NCBI GenBank assembly: GCA_963788125.1
Contig: CAWBFN010000002.1
Location: 1,488,001 to 1,552,000, forward strand
DNA length: 64,000 bases
Reading direction: 5' to 3'
Source of the DNA: Bog-473 sp963788125
GTDB lineage: Bacteria > Actinomycetota > Acidimicrobiia > Acidimicrobiales > RAAP-2
Part shown: one piece after another, positions 24,874 through 32,929 of the stretch
How positions within the stretch are numbered: position 1 is the first letter of the stretch
Layout of the letters: each line of letters starts with the position of its first letter
Made by a program: the position numbers and the translations under genes
The notes under the pieces: model-generated
The model's database searches: none
Told to the model about the DNA's origin: nothing
What the model saw: the letters and a program-made list of their open reading frames with translations, nothing else

Positions 24874-25533
24874 TCAACGAGCAGTCCGCGTGACTGCCTT
24901 CTTGGCCGCCGGCGCCTTCTTGGCGGGAGCCTTCTTCGCCGGCGCCTTCTTTACGGCCTTCTTGGCCACCGTCGCCTTCTTGGCGGGAGCCTTCTTCGCC
25001 GGAGCCTTCTTTACAGCCTTCTTGACCACAGTCGCCTTCTTGGCGGAAGCCTTCTTCGCCGGAGCCTTCTTGACTACTTTCTTCACTGCCTTTTTGACTG
25101 CCTTTTTGGCCACCGCAGCCTTCTTGGCCGGCGCCTTCTTGGCGGGGGCCTTGGCTACCGTCGCCTTGACCGGTGCAACCGCAGCGGACTTGCCTGCGGC
25201 AGCAACGGCCACGCTGTCAACGGGGTACGCGCCCTTCTTCAGTTTGGGGGCGGTAGCCGGTGCCAACACGGCGTCCTTGAACGCCTTCACCGGAGTGATG
25301 CGCGCCTTCTTCGAAGCCTTGATGTGGATAGCCTCTCCGGTGGCCGGGTTGCGACCCATACGGGCCGCACGATCCACCTTTACGAATTTGGCGAACCCAG
25401 GAATCGCAACTGGCTCTCCCTTGGATACGACGGCGGTCACCACATCGGTGAAACCATCGAGGACGGCTGTCACGGTTTTCAGCTCAACATCGGCCTGTAC
25501 CGCGACTGACTTTGCTAGTTCTCGTTTGTTCAT
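24874..25533 (-). CDS. hup: HU-type nucleoid protein with histone H1-like Lys/Ala/Pro tail
   Basis: About 219 residues. The N-terminal HU fold (NKRELAKSVAVQADVELKTVTAVLD, then VAIPGFAKFVKVDRAARMGRNPATGEAI) binds DNA as a dimer. From about residue 100 the protein is built of PAKKA, VKKA and AKKA repeats, as in mycobacterial HupB and Streptomyces HupS. The start at ATG 25533 gives the normal MNKREL; an in-frame ATG at 25590 would add 19 residues that are not typical. The repeats are also DNA minisatellites (24900-25150). Confidence 0.93.
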   Translation of the reverse strand: MNKRELAKSVAVQADVELKTVTAVLDGFTDVVTAVVSKGEPVAIPGFAKFVKVDRAARMGRNPATGEAIHIKASKKARITPVKAFKDAVLAPATAPKLKKGAYPVDSVAVAAAGKSAAVAPVKATVAKAPAKKAPAKKAAVAKKAVKKAVKKVVKKAPAKKASAKKATVVKKAVKKAPAKKAPAKKATVAKKAVKKAPAKKAPAKKAPAAKKAVTRTAR

Positions 25534-25570
25534 AGCTACATTCTGGCCGACGCGCGCACCGTTGTGCACG

Positions 25571-25603
25571 TTTAATTGTGTTTCTTTCATTTAATTGTGT
25601 TTC
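25571..25603 (-). promoter_or_regulatory. AT-rich direct repeat upstream of the HU gene
   Basis: TTTAATTGTGTTTC occurs at 25571-25584 and 25590-25603 (19-bp period) in a ~70-bp AT-rich island of an otherwise GC-rich window. It lies 38 to 70 bp before the HU start, a fitting place for a promoter or binding sites for a regulator. HU itself might bind here; inferred only. Confidence 0.45.
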
Positions 25604-25755
25604 GTAATTCTGTTTCTTTCGTTCTGTGGGCACAAAATTGCGGTGCTGATGGCGCTGCATTCTCCGTTTGAGCCGCCATACTCTCCGAGTGATTCGACAC
25701 GCGCACGCGGGCGCAGCTTTGTTCCGCGACGCCGTGACGGAGCGTCATGGACGCG

Positions 25756-26292
25756 TTACCGGTCAAAGGCGGCCAGATACAGGCTCCGGAACAACGCCGA
25801 CATCTCCGGTAATTGATACCGCGCTTGGAGGCCGCTCGGATTGGGGAGCAGCCACAACCTGGCGTCAGCCAGGAGCTCTTCCTGCTCACCGACCGTCCCC
25901 TTCGGTCGTTGAAATGCGGTGCGGTAGGCCTGGAGCCCGAGAACTGCGACACAGTGGGGTCGTAGAACTCTCACCTTCTCTTCCAGTCGGTGAGCTCCTT
26001 CGCGCAGTTCCGCGTTGTCGAGCTCGTCGGCCGCGGCCGTGACCCTGTCCACCAGATTGGTGATGCCGATGCCCAGGGCAGGGAGGGCGTCTTGTTCCGC
26101 TGGTGACATGACGTGATCGGTGAAGCCGCTGGCGTGCAGCAATTTCCAAAAACGGTTCCCCGGGCGGGCGAAATGCTGCCCCAATTCGCCCGACCGCCGT
26201 CCGGGATTGATGCCACAGAAGAGCACATTGAGGTTCGCGCCGACCACGTCCGGAACGCCGACCGGGCCGGACGACCGTGATCGTGTCGCCAT
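25756..26292 (-). CDS. mug: G/U mismatch-specific DNA glycosylase (MUG family)
   Basis: Protein of 178 residues that excises uracil or thymine opposite guanine. The active-site segment is FCGINPGRRSGELGQHFARPGNRFW, and the intercalation/base-flip loop is LLPNPSGLQARY. Length and both motifs agree with MUG. Starts at ATG 26292, divergent from the alpha/beta hydrolase with 63 bp between; 25595-25755 between it and HU is AT-rich and holds no gene. Confidence 0.9.
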   Translation of the reverse strand: MATRSRSSGPVGVPDVVGANLNVLFCGINPGRRSGELGQHFARPGNRFWKLLHASGFTDHVMSPAEQDALPALGIGITNLVDRVTAAADELDNAELREGAHRLEEKVRVLRPHCVAVLGLQAYRTAFQRPKGTVGEQEELLADARLWLLPNPSGLQARYQLPEMSALFRSLYLAAFDR

Positions 26293-26355
26293 CCATGGAG
26301 TCCTAGCACCTGCGCCTCACCGTCGTCGATCAGCGCCCGGTAGTGTCCAGCGATC

Positions 26356-27249
26356 ATGGGACACCCAGGCGGTGATGCCACCCCCGATCCCATAGACCGG
26401 GCGGATGGGGACCCGCCACACCGGGCGGATGGGGACCCACGCCGATTGCACGCCGTCACAAGTGGAAGCGGCCCTCCGCTGGTCCTCATCCACGGCGTGG
26501 CCGGCAGCAACGTAATCTGGGATCGCCTCGTCCCCCTGCTCGAGCCGTACTTCACCGTGGTGCGCGTGGATCTACTCGGCTATGGCCACTCACCCAAGCC
26601 CCGGGTGACGTACACGCCACGTCGCCACGTCGCTGCGATCAGGTTTACGTTGGCGCAGGAGTGCGTCTCTCCGCCCTACGTCCTTGTCGGACTCTCGATG
26701 GGCTCCGTTCTCATGTTGGAGTACGCGGCCGCATGGCCCGATGAGGCTCAAGAGATGATCGGGGTCGCGCTCCCGTACTTTCCGTCCGAGCGTGCGGCCC
26801 GCGCCGGTCTTCGACACAACATATGGGCGAGGCTGGCGCTGGAGCATCCGATCTCAGCCGGTGCCATGGTTCCGACGATCTGGTGGGCGGGCCGACTGGT
26901 GCCGGGACTCGTCGCTCGAACAGGGAGCATCTATACCCGCGCCATGGCCAAGGACGCACTGCGCGCCCGGTACCGGGCCTTCCGCTCGAGCCTGCTCACC
27001 TGCATGGTGCACCATCGGCTTGACGGTCCCCTGGCGGCCAGCGGGGGAGTGCGAAGGCTGTTCATCCATGGAGGGTCGGACGAGTGGGCGACGGTCGAGG
27101 CGGTCCGCAAGGCCATCAGTCCCTACGAACTCTCGTTCCTCCATGTCATTGAGGACGCACCCCACAACCTCGCGGTGGCCGAGCCGGATCGGGTGGCGGC
27201 CGCGATCCTCGACCACCTGGGGGTCACGAAGGTTCCACGGCGGGGCTGA
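26356..27249 (+). CDS. Alpha/beta-hydrolase fold protein
   Basis: Protein of 297 residues. Oxyanion region LVLIHGVAGSNVIWD, nucleophile elbow GLSMGS (Ser) and C-terminal histidine in DAPHNLAV are present; the acid residue is likely the Asp in HGGSDEW. Small esterase or lipase-like hydrolase of unknown substrate. The first ~30 residues include a 24-bp DNA repeat (26397-26444) that duplicates the peptide DRADGDPPHRADGD, so this tail may be dispensable. It converges on the glyoxalase-fold gene with only 17 bp between stops. Confidence 0.85.
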   Translation: MGHPGGDATPDPIDRADGDPPHRADGDPRRLHAVTSGSGPPLVLIHGVAGSNVIWDRLVPLLEPYFTVVRVDLLGYGHSPKPRVTYTPRRHVAAIRFTLAQECVSPPYVLVGLSMGSVLMLEYAAAWPDEAQEMIGVALPYFPSERAARAGLRHNIWARLALEHPISAGAMVPTIWWAGRLVPGLVARTGSIYTRAMAKDALRARYRAFRSSLLTCMVHHRLDGPLAASGGVRRLFIHGGSDEWATVEAVRKAISPYELSFLHVIEDAPHNLAVAEPDRVAAAILDHLGVTKVPRRG

Positions 27250-27266
27250 GCCGCTTGGCGCCGCGT

Positions 27267-27842
27267 CTATCGATGACGCAGTTCGTTGTTGGTCGTGCGG
27301 TCGCCGCCCACCCATCGGGACAACGTCGCATGCGCCGTTTCGGCCTGCCATGCCGCGATCTCGGACGCGTCGTCGGGATCAGCTGTGAACTCGAGGGCCA
27401 TCTGATCGGGATCGTCCACGTAGAGGGAGTGGCAGTACCCGTGATCGATGCACCGGGTCGAATGGCCCGCGGCCTCCAGCCTGGCCTTTACCTGCTGCTG
27501 CACCTCGCGACTGACGGCGATGGCGGCGTGTGTGAACCCGTTTCGAGGGGTGAGCTTGATCGCCTCGTACACGTCGTCGTCGGCGAAGGCGAAGAAGGCG
27601 AGCGCGGCGCCATCCCCCAGGCCGTAGAAGGTGTGGCAGAACTCGACCTTTCGGCCCGGGAACGCAGAGATCTCGCCGATCTCCGCCCAGGCGGCGAGCA
27701 GCGGCAAGCCGACGACGTCCTCATAGAAACGACGCGTCCGTTCCTGGTCCTTCACGACGTAGGCGATGTGGTGCATCCTGCGCAGCTGCGTGTGGGCGTT
27801 CCCGGAGCTCGGCAACGGACGGTCCTCTTCCAGCTTGGCCAT
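27267..27842 (-). CDS. Glyoxalase/bleomycin-resistance (VOC) fold protein
   Basis: About 191 residues. Start at ATG 27842 is backed by a strong GGGAGG Shine-Dalgarno, while the frame extends further upstream without coding look. One VOC module is visible from RRMHHIAYVVKDQERTRRFYEDVVGLPLL through VEFCHTFYGLGDGAALAFF to GYCHSLYVDDPDQMALEF, with candidate metal ligands at His 36-37, Glu/His in the middle and Glu of MALEF. Substrate unknown. It lies 183 bp downstream of metX on the same strand. Confidence 0.85.
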   Translation of the reverse strand: MAKLEEDRPLPSSGNAHTQLRRMHHIAYVVKDQERTRRFYEDVVGLPLLAAWAEIGEISAFPGRKVEFCHTFYGLGDGAALAFFAFADDDVYEAIKLTPRNGFTHAAIAVSREVQQQVKARLEAAGHSTRCIDHGYCHSLYVDDPDQMALEFTADPDDASEIAAWQAETAHATLSRWVGGDRTTNNELRHR

Positions 27843-28025
27843 GGCCCCTCCCTCTACAGCGTCGTTCATCGACTGCTCAGGGAGGTTATACGGCGCAGGC
27901 CGGCCGTCGATGGTCTCGCTGGTAGGTGGACTGATGAACAGCTGGACAGCGGTCTCGGAGTGGGGCACGTTCGCATCGTCCCTCGGCGCGGCGTGGTGTC
28001 TCGACCACCGCTGCGGCGCCACCGC

Positions 28026-29156
28026 CTAGCGCAAGGCCGATGAGATGATCGCTCCCACCTGCTCGAGCTCCAGCAAGAAGCCGTCGTGACCGGACTCCGA
28101 TGCAATGACCTGCAGCGGTTGGTCACCGGGCAGGTGGCGGACCAGCTCCTCTTGTTGGGCCAGCGGGTACAGGCGGTCTGAAGTGATGCCGGCCACGGTC
28201 ACCTCGGCGTGCACGCGGCGCAGGGCGCGTCCGACGCCGCCTCGCCCCCGGCCAAGGTCGTGGTGGTTCATCGCCTCGCTCAGCACGATGTAGGAGTTCG
28301 GGTCGAACCGCTCGATCAGCTTCTCGCCCTGGTGCTGCACGTAGGACTCGATGGCGTACCGACCTCCCTTGAGGGGGTCCTCCGCCTCCTGGGGCGCTCG
28401 CCCGAATCGTGACTGGAACTCGGCACCGGTGCGGTAGCTGAACTGCCCGAGCCCTCGGGCGATGGAGAGCCCGTCGACGGGACGTTCACCCGACGGGTAG
28501 TAGTCGCCGCCCATGAACGCCGGATCGGAGCGAATGGCTCGGATCTGGAGCGAGCAGAGGGCGATCTGATCGGCGGAGGCCGCTGCGTCCACGGCCAGGA
28601 CGACGGCACGCTGCACCCGATCGGGCTGACCAACGCACCATTCGAGGACCCGCATCCCACCCATGGAGCCACCGAGCACGGCGGACCACCGCTCGATCGA
28701 GAGCTCCTCGGACAACGCCACTTCAATCGCCACCTGGTCGCGGATGGTGATGATGGGAAACCGTGAACCAAAGTGCCTTCCGTCCGTGCCCCACGACGCC
28801 GGACCGGTGGTTCCTTGGCAGCCGCCGAGCACATTCGGGCTGACGACGTGGTAGCGGTTGGTGTCGATGGCCGCTCCTGGTCCAATGAGTCCATCCCACC
28901 AGCCCACGGTGGCATGCCCGGAGCCGGCCGGTCCGGCCGCGTGGGAGTCGCCGGTCAGTGCATGGAGGACCAGGACGGCGTTGGTGCGGGACTCGTTCAG
29001 CTCGCCCCACGTTTCGTAGGCCACGGTGACCTCGGCCAGCCGGCCGCCGCCCTCGAACGAGAACCCTCGCCCGCCGGCACCCGTGAGCGTGGCGAACTGC
29101 CGCCGACCGGGGTCGTCTCCCGGCAGCCAGACCCCCGGGAACTGCGTCTGTGTCAC
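28026..29156 (-). CDS. metX: Homoserine O-acetyltransferase
   Basis: Acetylates homoserine with acetyl-CoA at the entry to methionine synthesis. 376 residues of the alpha/beta-hydrolase type. LVLHALTGDSHAAG, the nucleophile elbow GGSMGGMRVLEW, and the C-terminal ESGHDGFLLE (catalytic His) are intact. Starts with GTG overlapping the TGA of metY (GTGA), so the two are one translationally coupled unit. Whether acetyl or succinyl is the true acyl group cannot be settled by eye. Confidence 0.94.
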   Translation of the reverse strand: MTQTQFPGVWLPGDDPGRRQFATLTGAGGRGFSFEGGGRLAEVTVAYETWGELNESRTNAVLVLHALTGDSHAAGPAGSGHATVGWWDGLIGPGAAIDTNRYHVVSPNVLGGCQGTTGPASWGTDGRHFGSRFPIITIRDQVAIEVALSEELSIERWSAVLGGSMGGMRVLEWCVGQPDRVQRAVVLAVDAAASADQIALCSLQIRAIRSDPAFMGGDYYPSGERPVDGLSIARGLGQFSYRTGAEFQSRFGRAPQEAEDPLKGGRYAIESYVQHQGEKLIERFDPNSYIVLSEAMNHHDLGRGRGGVGRALRRVHAEVTVAGITSDRLYPLAQQEELVRHLPGDQPLQVIASESGHDGFLLELEQVGAIISSALR

Positions 29157-30451
29157 GCTCCCTTTGCGGCGCGGAAACCGGCTTCCAGGTCGGCCAGGAT
29201 GTCCTCTATCGATTCGATGCCGACGGAGAGACGGACCAGATCGGGGGTCACGCCGGTCGTCGTCTGCTCCGCCTCGGTCAGCTGGGAGTGCGTGGTCGAA
29301 GCGGGGTGAATCGCCAGGCTCCGCACATCGCCGACATTGGCCAGGTGGCTGAACAGTTCGAGCCCTTCAATGAACCGGCGCCCTGCCTCGGAGCCGCCGG
29401 CAATCCCGAAGGAGATGATGGAGCCGCCGCCCTTGGGGAGATAGCGCTTCTGTCGCTCGTGCCAGGGGCTGGACTCCAATCCGGGGTATGCCACCCACGA
29501 CACCTCGTCCCGGCTCTCGAGCCAGTTGGCCACGGCGACGGCATTCTGCACGTGGCGCTCCATGCGCAGACTCAGGGTCTCCAGGCCCTGCAGGAAGAGG
29601 AACGAGTTGAGCGGCGCGATCGACGGGCCTGTGTCCCGCAGGTACTGCAGCCGGGCCTTGAGGACGAAGCGGGCGGGAAAGAGCGCTTCGGGCAAGCTGC
29701 CGTAGACGAGTCCGTGATAGCTGTGATCGGGCTCGGTGAAGCCCGGGAAGCGACCGCTTCCCTCGTAGTCGAACTTGCCGCCGTCGACGATCACGCCGCC
29801 AATCGACGTGCCGTGGCCGCCGATGAACTTGGTCGCCGAGTGCACGACGATGTCGGCCCCGTGAAGAAGCGGCTGCGCGAGGTACGGCGTGGCCAGCGTG
29901 CTGTCGACCACCAGGGGAATCTTCTGGTCGTGGGCCACCGCGGATACACCCTCGAAGTCGAGGACGTCACCCTTGGGGTTACCGAGGGTCTCGGCGAAGA
30001 AGGCCTTGGTAGTGGGCCGGACGGCCGCCCGCCAGGCGTCGAGGTCGTCCGGATCGTCGACGAAGGTGGCCTCTATGCCGAGTTTGGGCAGGGTGTAGTG
30101 AAAGAGGTTGTAGGTGCCGCCGTACAGGGAGGCCGAAGAGACGATGTGGCCGCCGTTCTCCGCCAGGTTCAACAGGGTGATGGTCTCGGCCGCCTGGCCA
30201 CTGGCTACGGCGAGCGCAGCCACGCCGCCCTCCAGTGAAGCGATCCTCTCTTCGAAGACGGCCTGAGTGGGGTTCATGATGCGCGTGTAGATGTTCCCCA
30301 ACTCCTCCAGTCCGAAGAGGGCAGCGGCATGGGCCGTGTCGCGGAACGTGTAGCTCGTTGTCTGGTAGATCGGCACCGCACGAGCCCCGGTCGTGGGGTC
30401 CGGAACAGCGCCGGCATGAATCTGGCGGGTCTCAAATCCCCAGTCGGCCAT
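29153..30451 (-). CDS. metY: O-acetylhomoserine sulfhydrylase
   Basis: PLP enzyme of the Cys/Met metabolism family, 432 residues. FETRQIHAGAVPDPTTGARAVPIYQTTSY is the family start, NIYTRIMNPT and SLEGGVAALAVASGQAAETI follow, and the PLP lysine is in SATKFIGGHG. It makes homocysteine from O-acetylhomoserine and sulfide. First gene of the metY-metX unit; ATG is preceded by AAAGGAG and a plausible promoter lies 54-82 bp upstream. Confidence 0.94.
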   Translation of the reverse strand: MADWGFETRQIHAGAVPDPTTGARAVPIYQTTSYTFRDTAHAAALFGLEELGNIYTRIMNPTQAVFEERIASLEGGVAALAVASGQAAETITLLNLAENGGHIVSSASLYGGTYNLFHYTLPKLGIEATFVDDPDDLDAWRAAVRPTTKAFFAETLGNPKGDVLDFEGVSAVAHDQKIPLVVDSTLATPYLAQPLLHGADIVVHSATKFIGGHGTSIGGVIVDGGKFDYEGSGRFPGFTEPDHSYHGLVYGSLPEALFPARFVLKARLQYLRDTGPSIAPLNSFLFLQGLETLSLRMERHVQNAVAVANWLESRDEVSWVAYPGLESSPWHERQKRYLPKGGGSIISFGIAGGSEAGRRFIEGLELFSHLANVGDVRSLAIHPASTTHSQLTEAEQTTTGVTPDLVRLSVGIESIEDILADLEAGFRAAKGA

Positions 30452-30504
30452 GGTCGTCTCCTTTGATCGGTCCCCACGCGCGCAGAGCGACGGGTGGACT
30501 TCTC

Positions 30505-30533
30505 ATCCTGACAAACCCGACCTATTCAGTCAA
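30505..30533 (-). promoter_or_regulatory. Candidate promoter of metY-metX
   Basis: On the minus strand TTGACT (30528-30533) and CAGGAT (30505-30510) are 17 bases apart, a good housekeeping-sigma pattern for actinobacteria. Transcription would begin about 48 bases before the ATG. The 165-bp gap from the upstream methyltransferase fits an independent promoter. No SAM riboswitch was recognised. Confidence 0.45.
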
Positions 30534-30616
30534 CATCTAACGGGCCTCGGCGCGGGAGGGGAGCCGCCAGCGCATGAGACGCCGTGACGCCACCGTGACC
30601 TGGTCGTCCTTGGCGG

Positions 30617-31339
30617 TCACGACCGGACCCTGCGAGCGGAGAGCAGCATCACGCGAGGGATGGAGCACGCCTGGGGGAAGCCGCCGGTCTCCAGCAGCAC
30701 CTCGGCTGGAGGTGGCGGTTCCACCATGTCGTCGATCAGCAGTCCGCACCGCCCCATCTCGTGGACATATCGGCTCAGGGGTCGATGGGCGAACGACAGT
30801 TCGATACCGGGCCCGACCTCGTCGGTCGAGACGTCGTCCCCTAGGTAGGAGCCGACTCGCCAGAAGCGATCGTCCGAGCCAATGACCTCGACCCATCCGC
30901 TACCCGGTGACTGCAGGAGCGGGTGGACGAGAAGCAACAGGAAGCGGCCGCCTGGGACCAGTACGCGGGCAACTTCGTCAATCGCCGCCTCGAAGGGATC
31001 CACATGCTCGAGTGCGAGGCACAGCACGACCGTGTCGAACGACGCGTCGCCACAGGGGAGGTGCTCTGCTCGGGCGCGGAGAAACTGCGCCGACCCTCCC
31101 CGGCCGCAGGCCACCCGGATCTGCGACGCCGTAGGGTCAACTCCCACCACGAGGGCTCCGTGTGAAGCGATGCGCCGACTCACCTGCCCCTCGCCGCAGC
31201 CAATGTCCAGCACCCGCCGGGCTCCACGCGCGTGATGCTCGATCAGGGGGAGAATCTGCTCTTCGTACTCGGCGTCGGCTCCGGCGGTGAACTCCTGTTG
31301 CCACCAACCCGCGTGCCGCTCCCAGAGAGCGTCTTCCAT
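30617..31339 (-). CDS. Class I SAM-dependent methyltransferase
   Basis: Protein of 240 residues. Motif I is VLDIGCGEGQVSRRIA, followed by VVGVDPTASQI and FDTVVLCLALEHVDPFEAA, and GGRFLLLLVHP. It resembles the Methyltransf_11/UbiE group; the substrate is unknown. Its upstream region is a minisatellite and its gene order with metYX is probably coincidental. Confidence 0.83.
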   Translation of the reverse strand: MEDALWERHAGWWQQEFTAGADAEYEEQILPLIEHHARGARRVLDIGCGEGQVSRRIASHGALVVGVDPTASQIRVACGRGGSAQFLRARAEHLPCGDASFDTVVLCLALEHVDPFEAAIDEVARVLVPGGRFLLLLVHPLLQSPGSGWVEVIGSDDRFWRVGSYLGDDVSTDEVGPGIELSFAHRPLSRYVHEMGRCGLLIDDMVEPPPPAEVLLETGGFPQACSIPRVMLLSARRVRS

Positions 31340-31383
31340 CGGACCGACACTACCGTCGCCGGTTTTGCCGGTTCGGCTTGTTT

Positions 31384-31489
31384 CGACGGGCTCGAGTGGT
31401 CGACGGGCTCGAGTGGTCGACGGGCTCGAGTGGTCGACGGGCTCGAGTGGTCTCGCCGGGCTCGAGTGGTCTCGCCGGGCTCGAGTGGC
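31384..31489. repeat. Minisatellite of four 17-bp and two 19-bp units
   Basis: Four identical units CGACGGGCTCGAGTGGT (31384-31451) are followed by two CTCGCCGGGCTCGAGTGG variants (31452-31489). A looser repeat (CCCCCTACCA.TCGGGC) follows to 31570. The 235-bp spacer between the methyltransferase start and the hydroxylase small-subunit stop holds no other recognisable feature. Confidence 0.9.
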
Positions 31490-31574
31490 TCGTCCCCGGC
31501 TGGTCAGGCAGCCCCCACCAAGCGGGCACCCCCCTACCAGTCGGGCAGCAGCCCCCCTACCAATCGGGCGGTGC

Positions 31575-32057
31575 CTAGTCGGACGGCGTCTCGGCGAGCC
31601 GTGCGGCCGCGAGGAGTACGCCGTTGACGATGCTCTCGTAGCCGGTGCAGCGGCAGATGTTCCCGGACAGGGTCTCGCGGATCTCGTCCTCGTCAGGGGT
31701 TGGGTTCTCAGAGAGGAGCGCGACGGTGCTCATCACGAAGCCCGGGGTACAGAACCCACACTGGAACGAGTGGCTCTCTCGGAAGGCTTGTTGCAACGGG
31801 CTGAGCTCCTCGCCCTGGACGACGCCCTCTACCGTCGTGACCTCGTGGCCGCGTGCCTGCACGGCGAGCATGAGGCACGAGCGGACGGCGACTCCGTCGA
31901 GGAGGACGGTGCACGCGCCGCAGACGCCGTGTTCGCAGCCCAGGTGCGTGCCGGTGAGACCGAGCTGCTCGCGCAGGAAGTCGGCCAGAGTGATGCGCAC
32001 CTCGGCGGTTCCGGCCCGGGCCGTGCCGTTGACCACGAGTTGAATCGGCTCGTTCAT
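31575..32057 (-). CDS. Molybdenum hydroxylase small subunit, [2Fe-2S] type
   Basis: 160 residues with two [2Fe-2S] clusters: plant-type HLGCEHGVCGACTVLLDG with a later SCLML Cys, and the QCGFCTPGF ... GNICRCTGY helical cluster. It passes electrons from the molybdenum site to FAD. Start overlaps the stop of the FAD subunit (ATGA). Confidence 0.92.
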   Translation of the reverse strand: MNEPIQLVVNGTARAGTAEVRITLADFLREQLGLTGTHLGCEHGVCGACTVLLDGVAVRSCLMLAVQARGHEVTTVEGVVQGEELSPLQQAFRESHSFQCGFCTPGFVMSTVALLSENPTPDEDEIRETLSGNICRCTGYESIVNGVLLAAARLAETPSD

Positions 32058-32929
32058 AGCGGTGCTCCTGCTCGTTGCGCCGCCCGGGTCAGCGCCCTGC
32101 GGACGGTGACCCGGGCCAGGTGCCGCCGGTAGGCGGAACTGCCGTGCATGTCCGATGCCGGCTCGAGATACTCAGCTGCATCCGCGGCAGCGGCGTCGAA
32201 TGTGTCGAGGGAGGCGGTCGCTCCTGCGAGAGCCGCCTCGACCTCGGCGGCCCGCACCGGGCGGTCGGACACCCCGAACAGGCAGATGCGGGCGCGATCG
32301 ATGGCGGCGTCCTCGTCCAGGGCCACCATGGCTATCGCACCGACCAGGGCGAAGTCCCCGGGGCGGCGAGCCACCTCTTGGAACGACCAACCAGCGCCGG
32401 ATGGCCCGGTGGGCATACGGACCTCGACCAGGCACTCGTCGTCGCTCAGGGTCGTCGTGTAGTGGCTGACGAAAAAATCGTCGGCCGCTATGGTCCGTTC
32501 GCCGCGCCGGTTGCGAACCACAATCTGGGCGTCGGTGATCAGGGCGATGGCTGGAAGCTCGGCGGACGCGTCGGCGTGGGCGATGCTGCCGCCGATCGTC
32601 CCCCGATTCCGGATCGAGACGTGCCCGATGAACGGCAGAGCCTCCGCCAGCACAGGTAGGCGCTCGGCGACGAGTCGGGAGCGCTCGGCCTCTCGCTCCC
32701 GCGTGGTCGCGCCGAAGGCAAGCACGCCACCCCGCTCGTCAATCCCGCCGAGTGTGCTGACGCCGTTGATATCGATGAGCTGGGCCGGTCGGGCCAGCCG
32801 CATCGCCATCATGGGCATGAGGCTCTGCCCGCCGGCGATCACCTTCGCTTCGTCGCCATGCTCGTCGAGCAGGTCGAGCACACCCTCCACGGTCTGGGGC
32901 GCGTGGTACTCGAGCGGCGGTAACTTCAT
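32054..32929 (-). CDS. Molybdenum hydroxylase medium subunit, FAD-binding
   Basis: 291 residues of the CoxM/XdhB type. FAD-binding motifs are AKVIAGGQSLMPMM near the start and IRNRGTIGGSIAHADASAELPA. Middle gene of the operon, with ATGA overlaps on both sides. Confidence 0.92.
   Translation of the reverse strand: MKLPPLEYHAPQTVEGVLDLLDEHGDEAKVIAGGQSLMPMMAMRLARPAQLIDINGVSTLGGIDERGGVLAFGATTREREAERSRLVAERLPVLAEALPFIGHVSIRNRGTIGGSIAHADASAELPAIALITDAQIVVRNRRGERTIAADDFFVSHYTTTLSDDECLVEVRMPTGPSGAGWSFQEVARRPGDFALVGAIAMVALDEDAAIDRARICLFGVSDRPVRAAEVEAALAGATASLDTFDAAAADAAEYLEPASDMHGSSAYRRHLARVTVRRALTRAAQRAGAPL

Noticed and set aside
30452..30616. SAM or other riboswitch upstream of metY
   Set aside because: No conserved fold could be drawn by eye; only promoter-like hexamers and a Shine-Dalgarno are visible.
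31384..31489. Tandem array considered as a CRISPR
   Set aside because: Units are directly adjacent without unique spacers and there are no cas genes.
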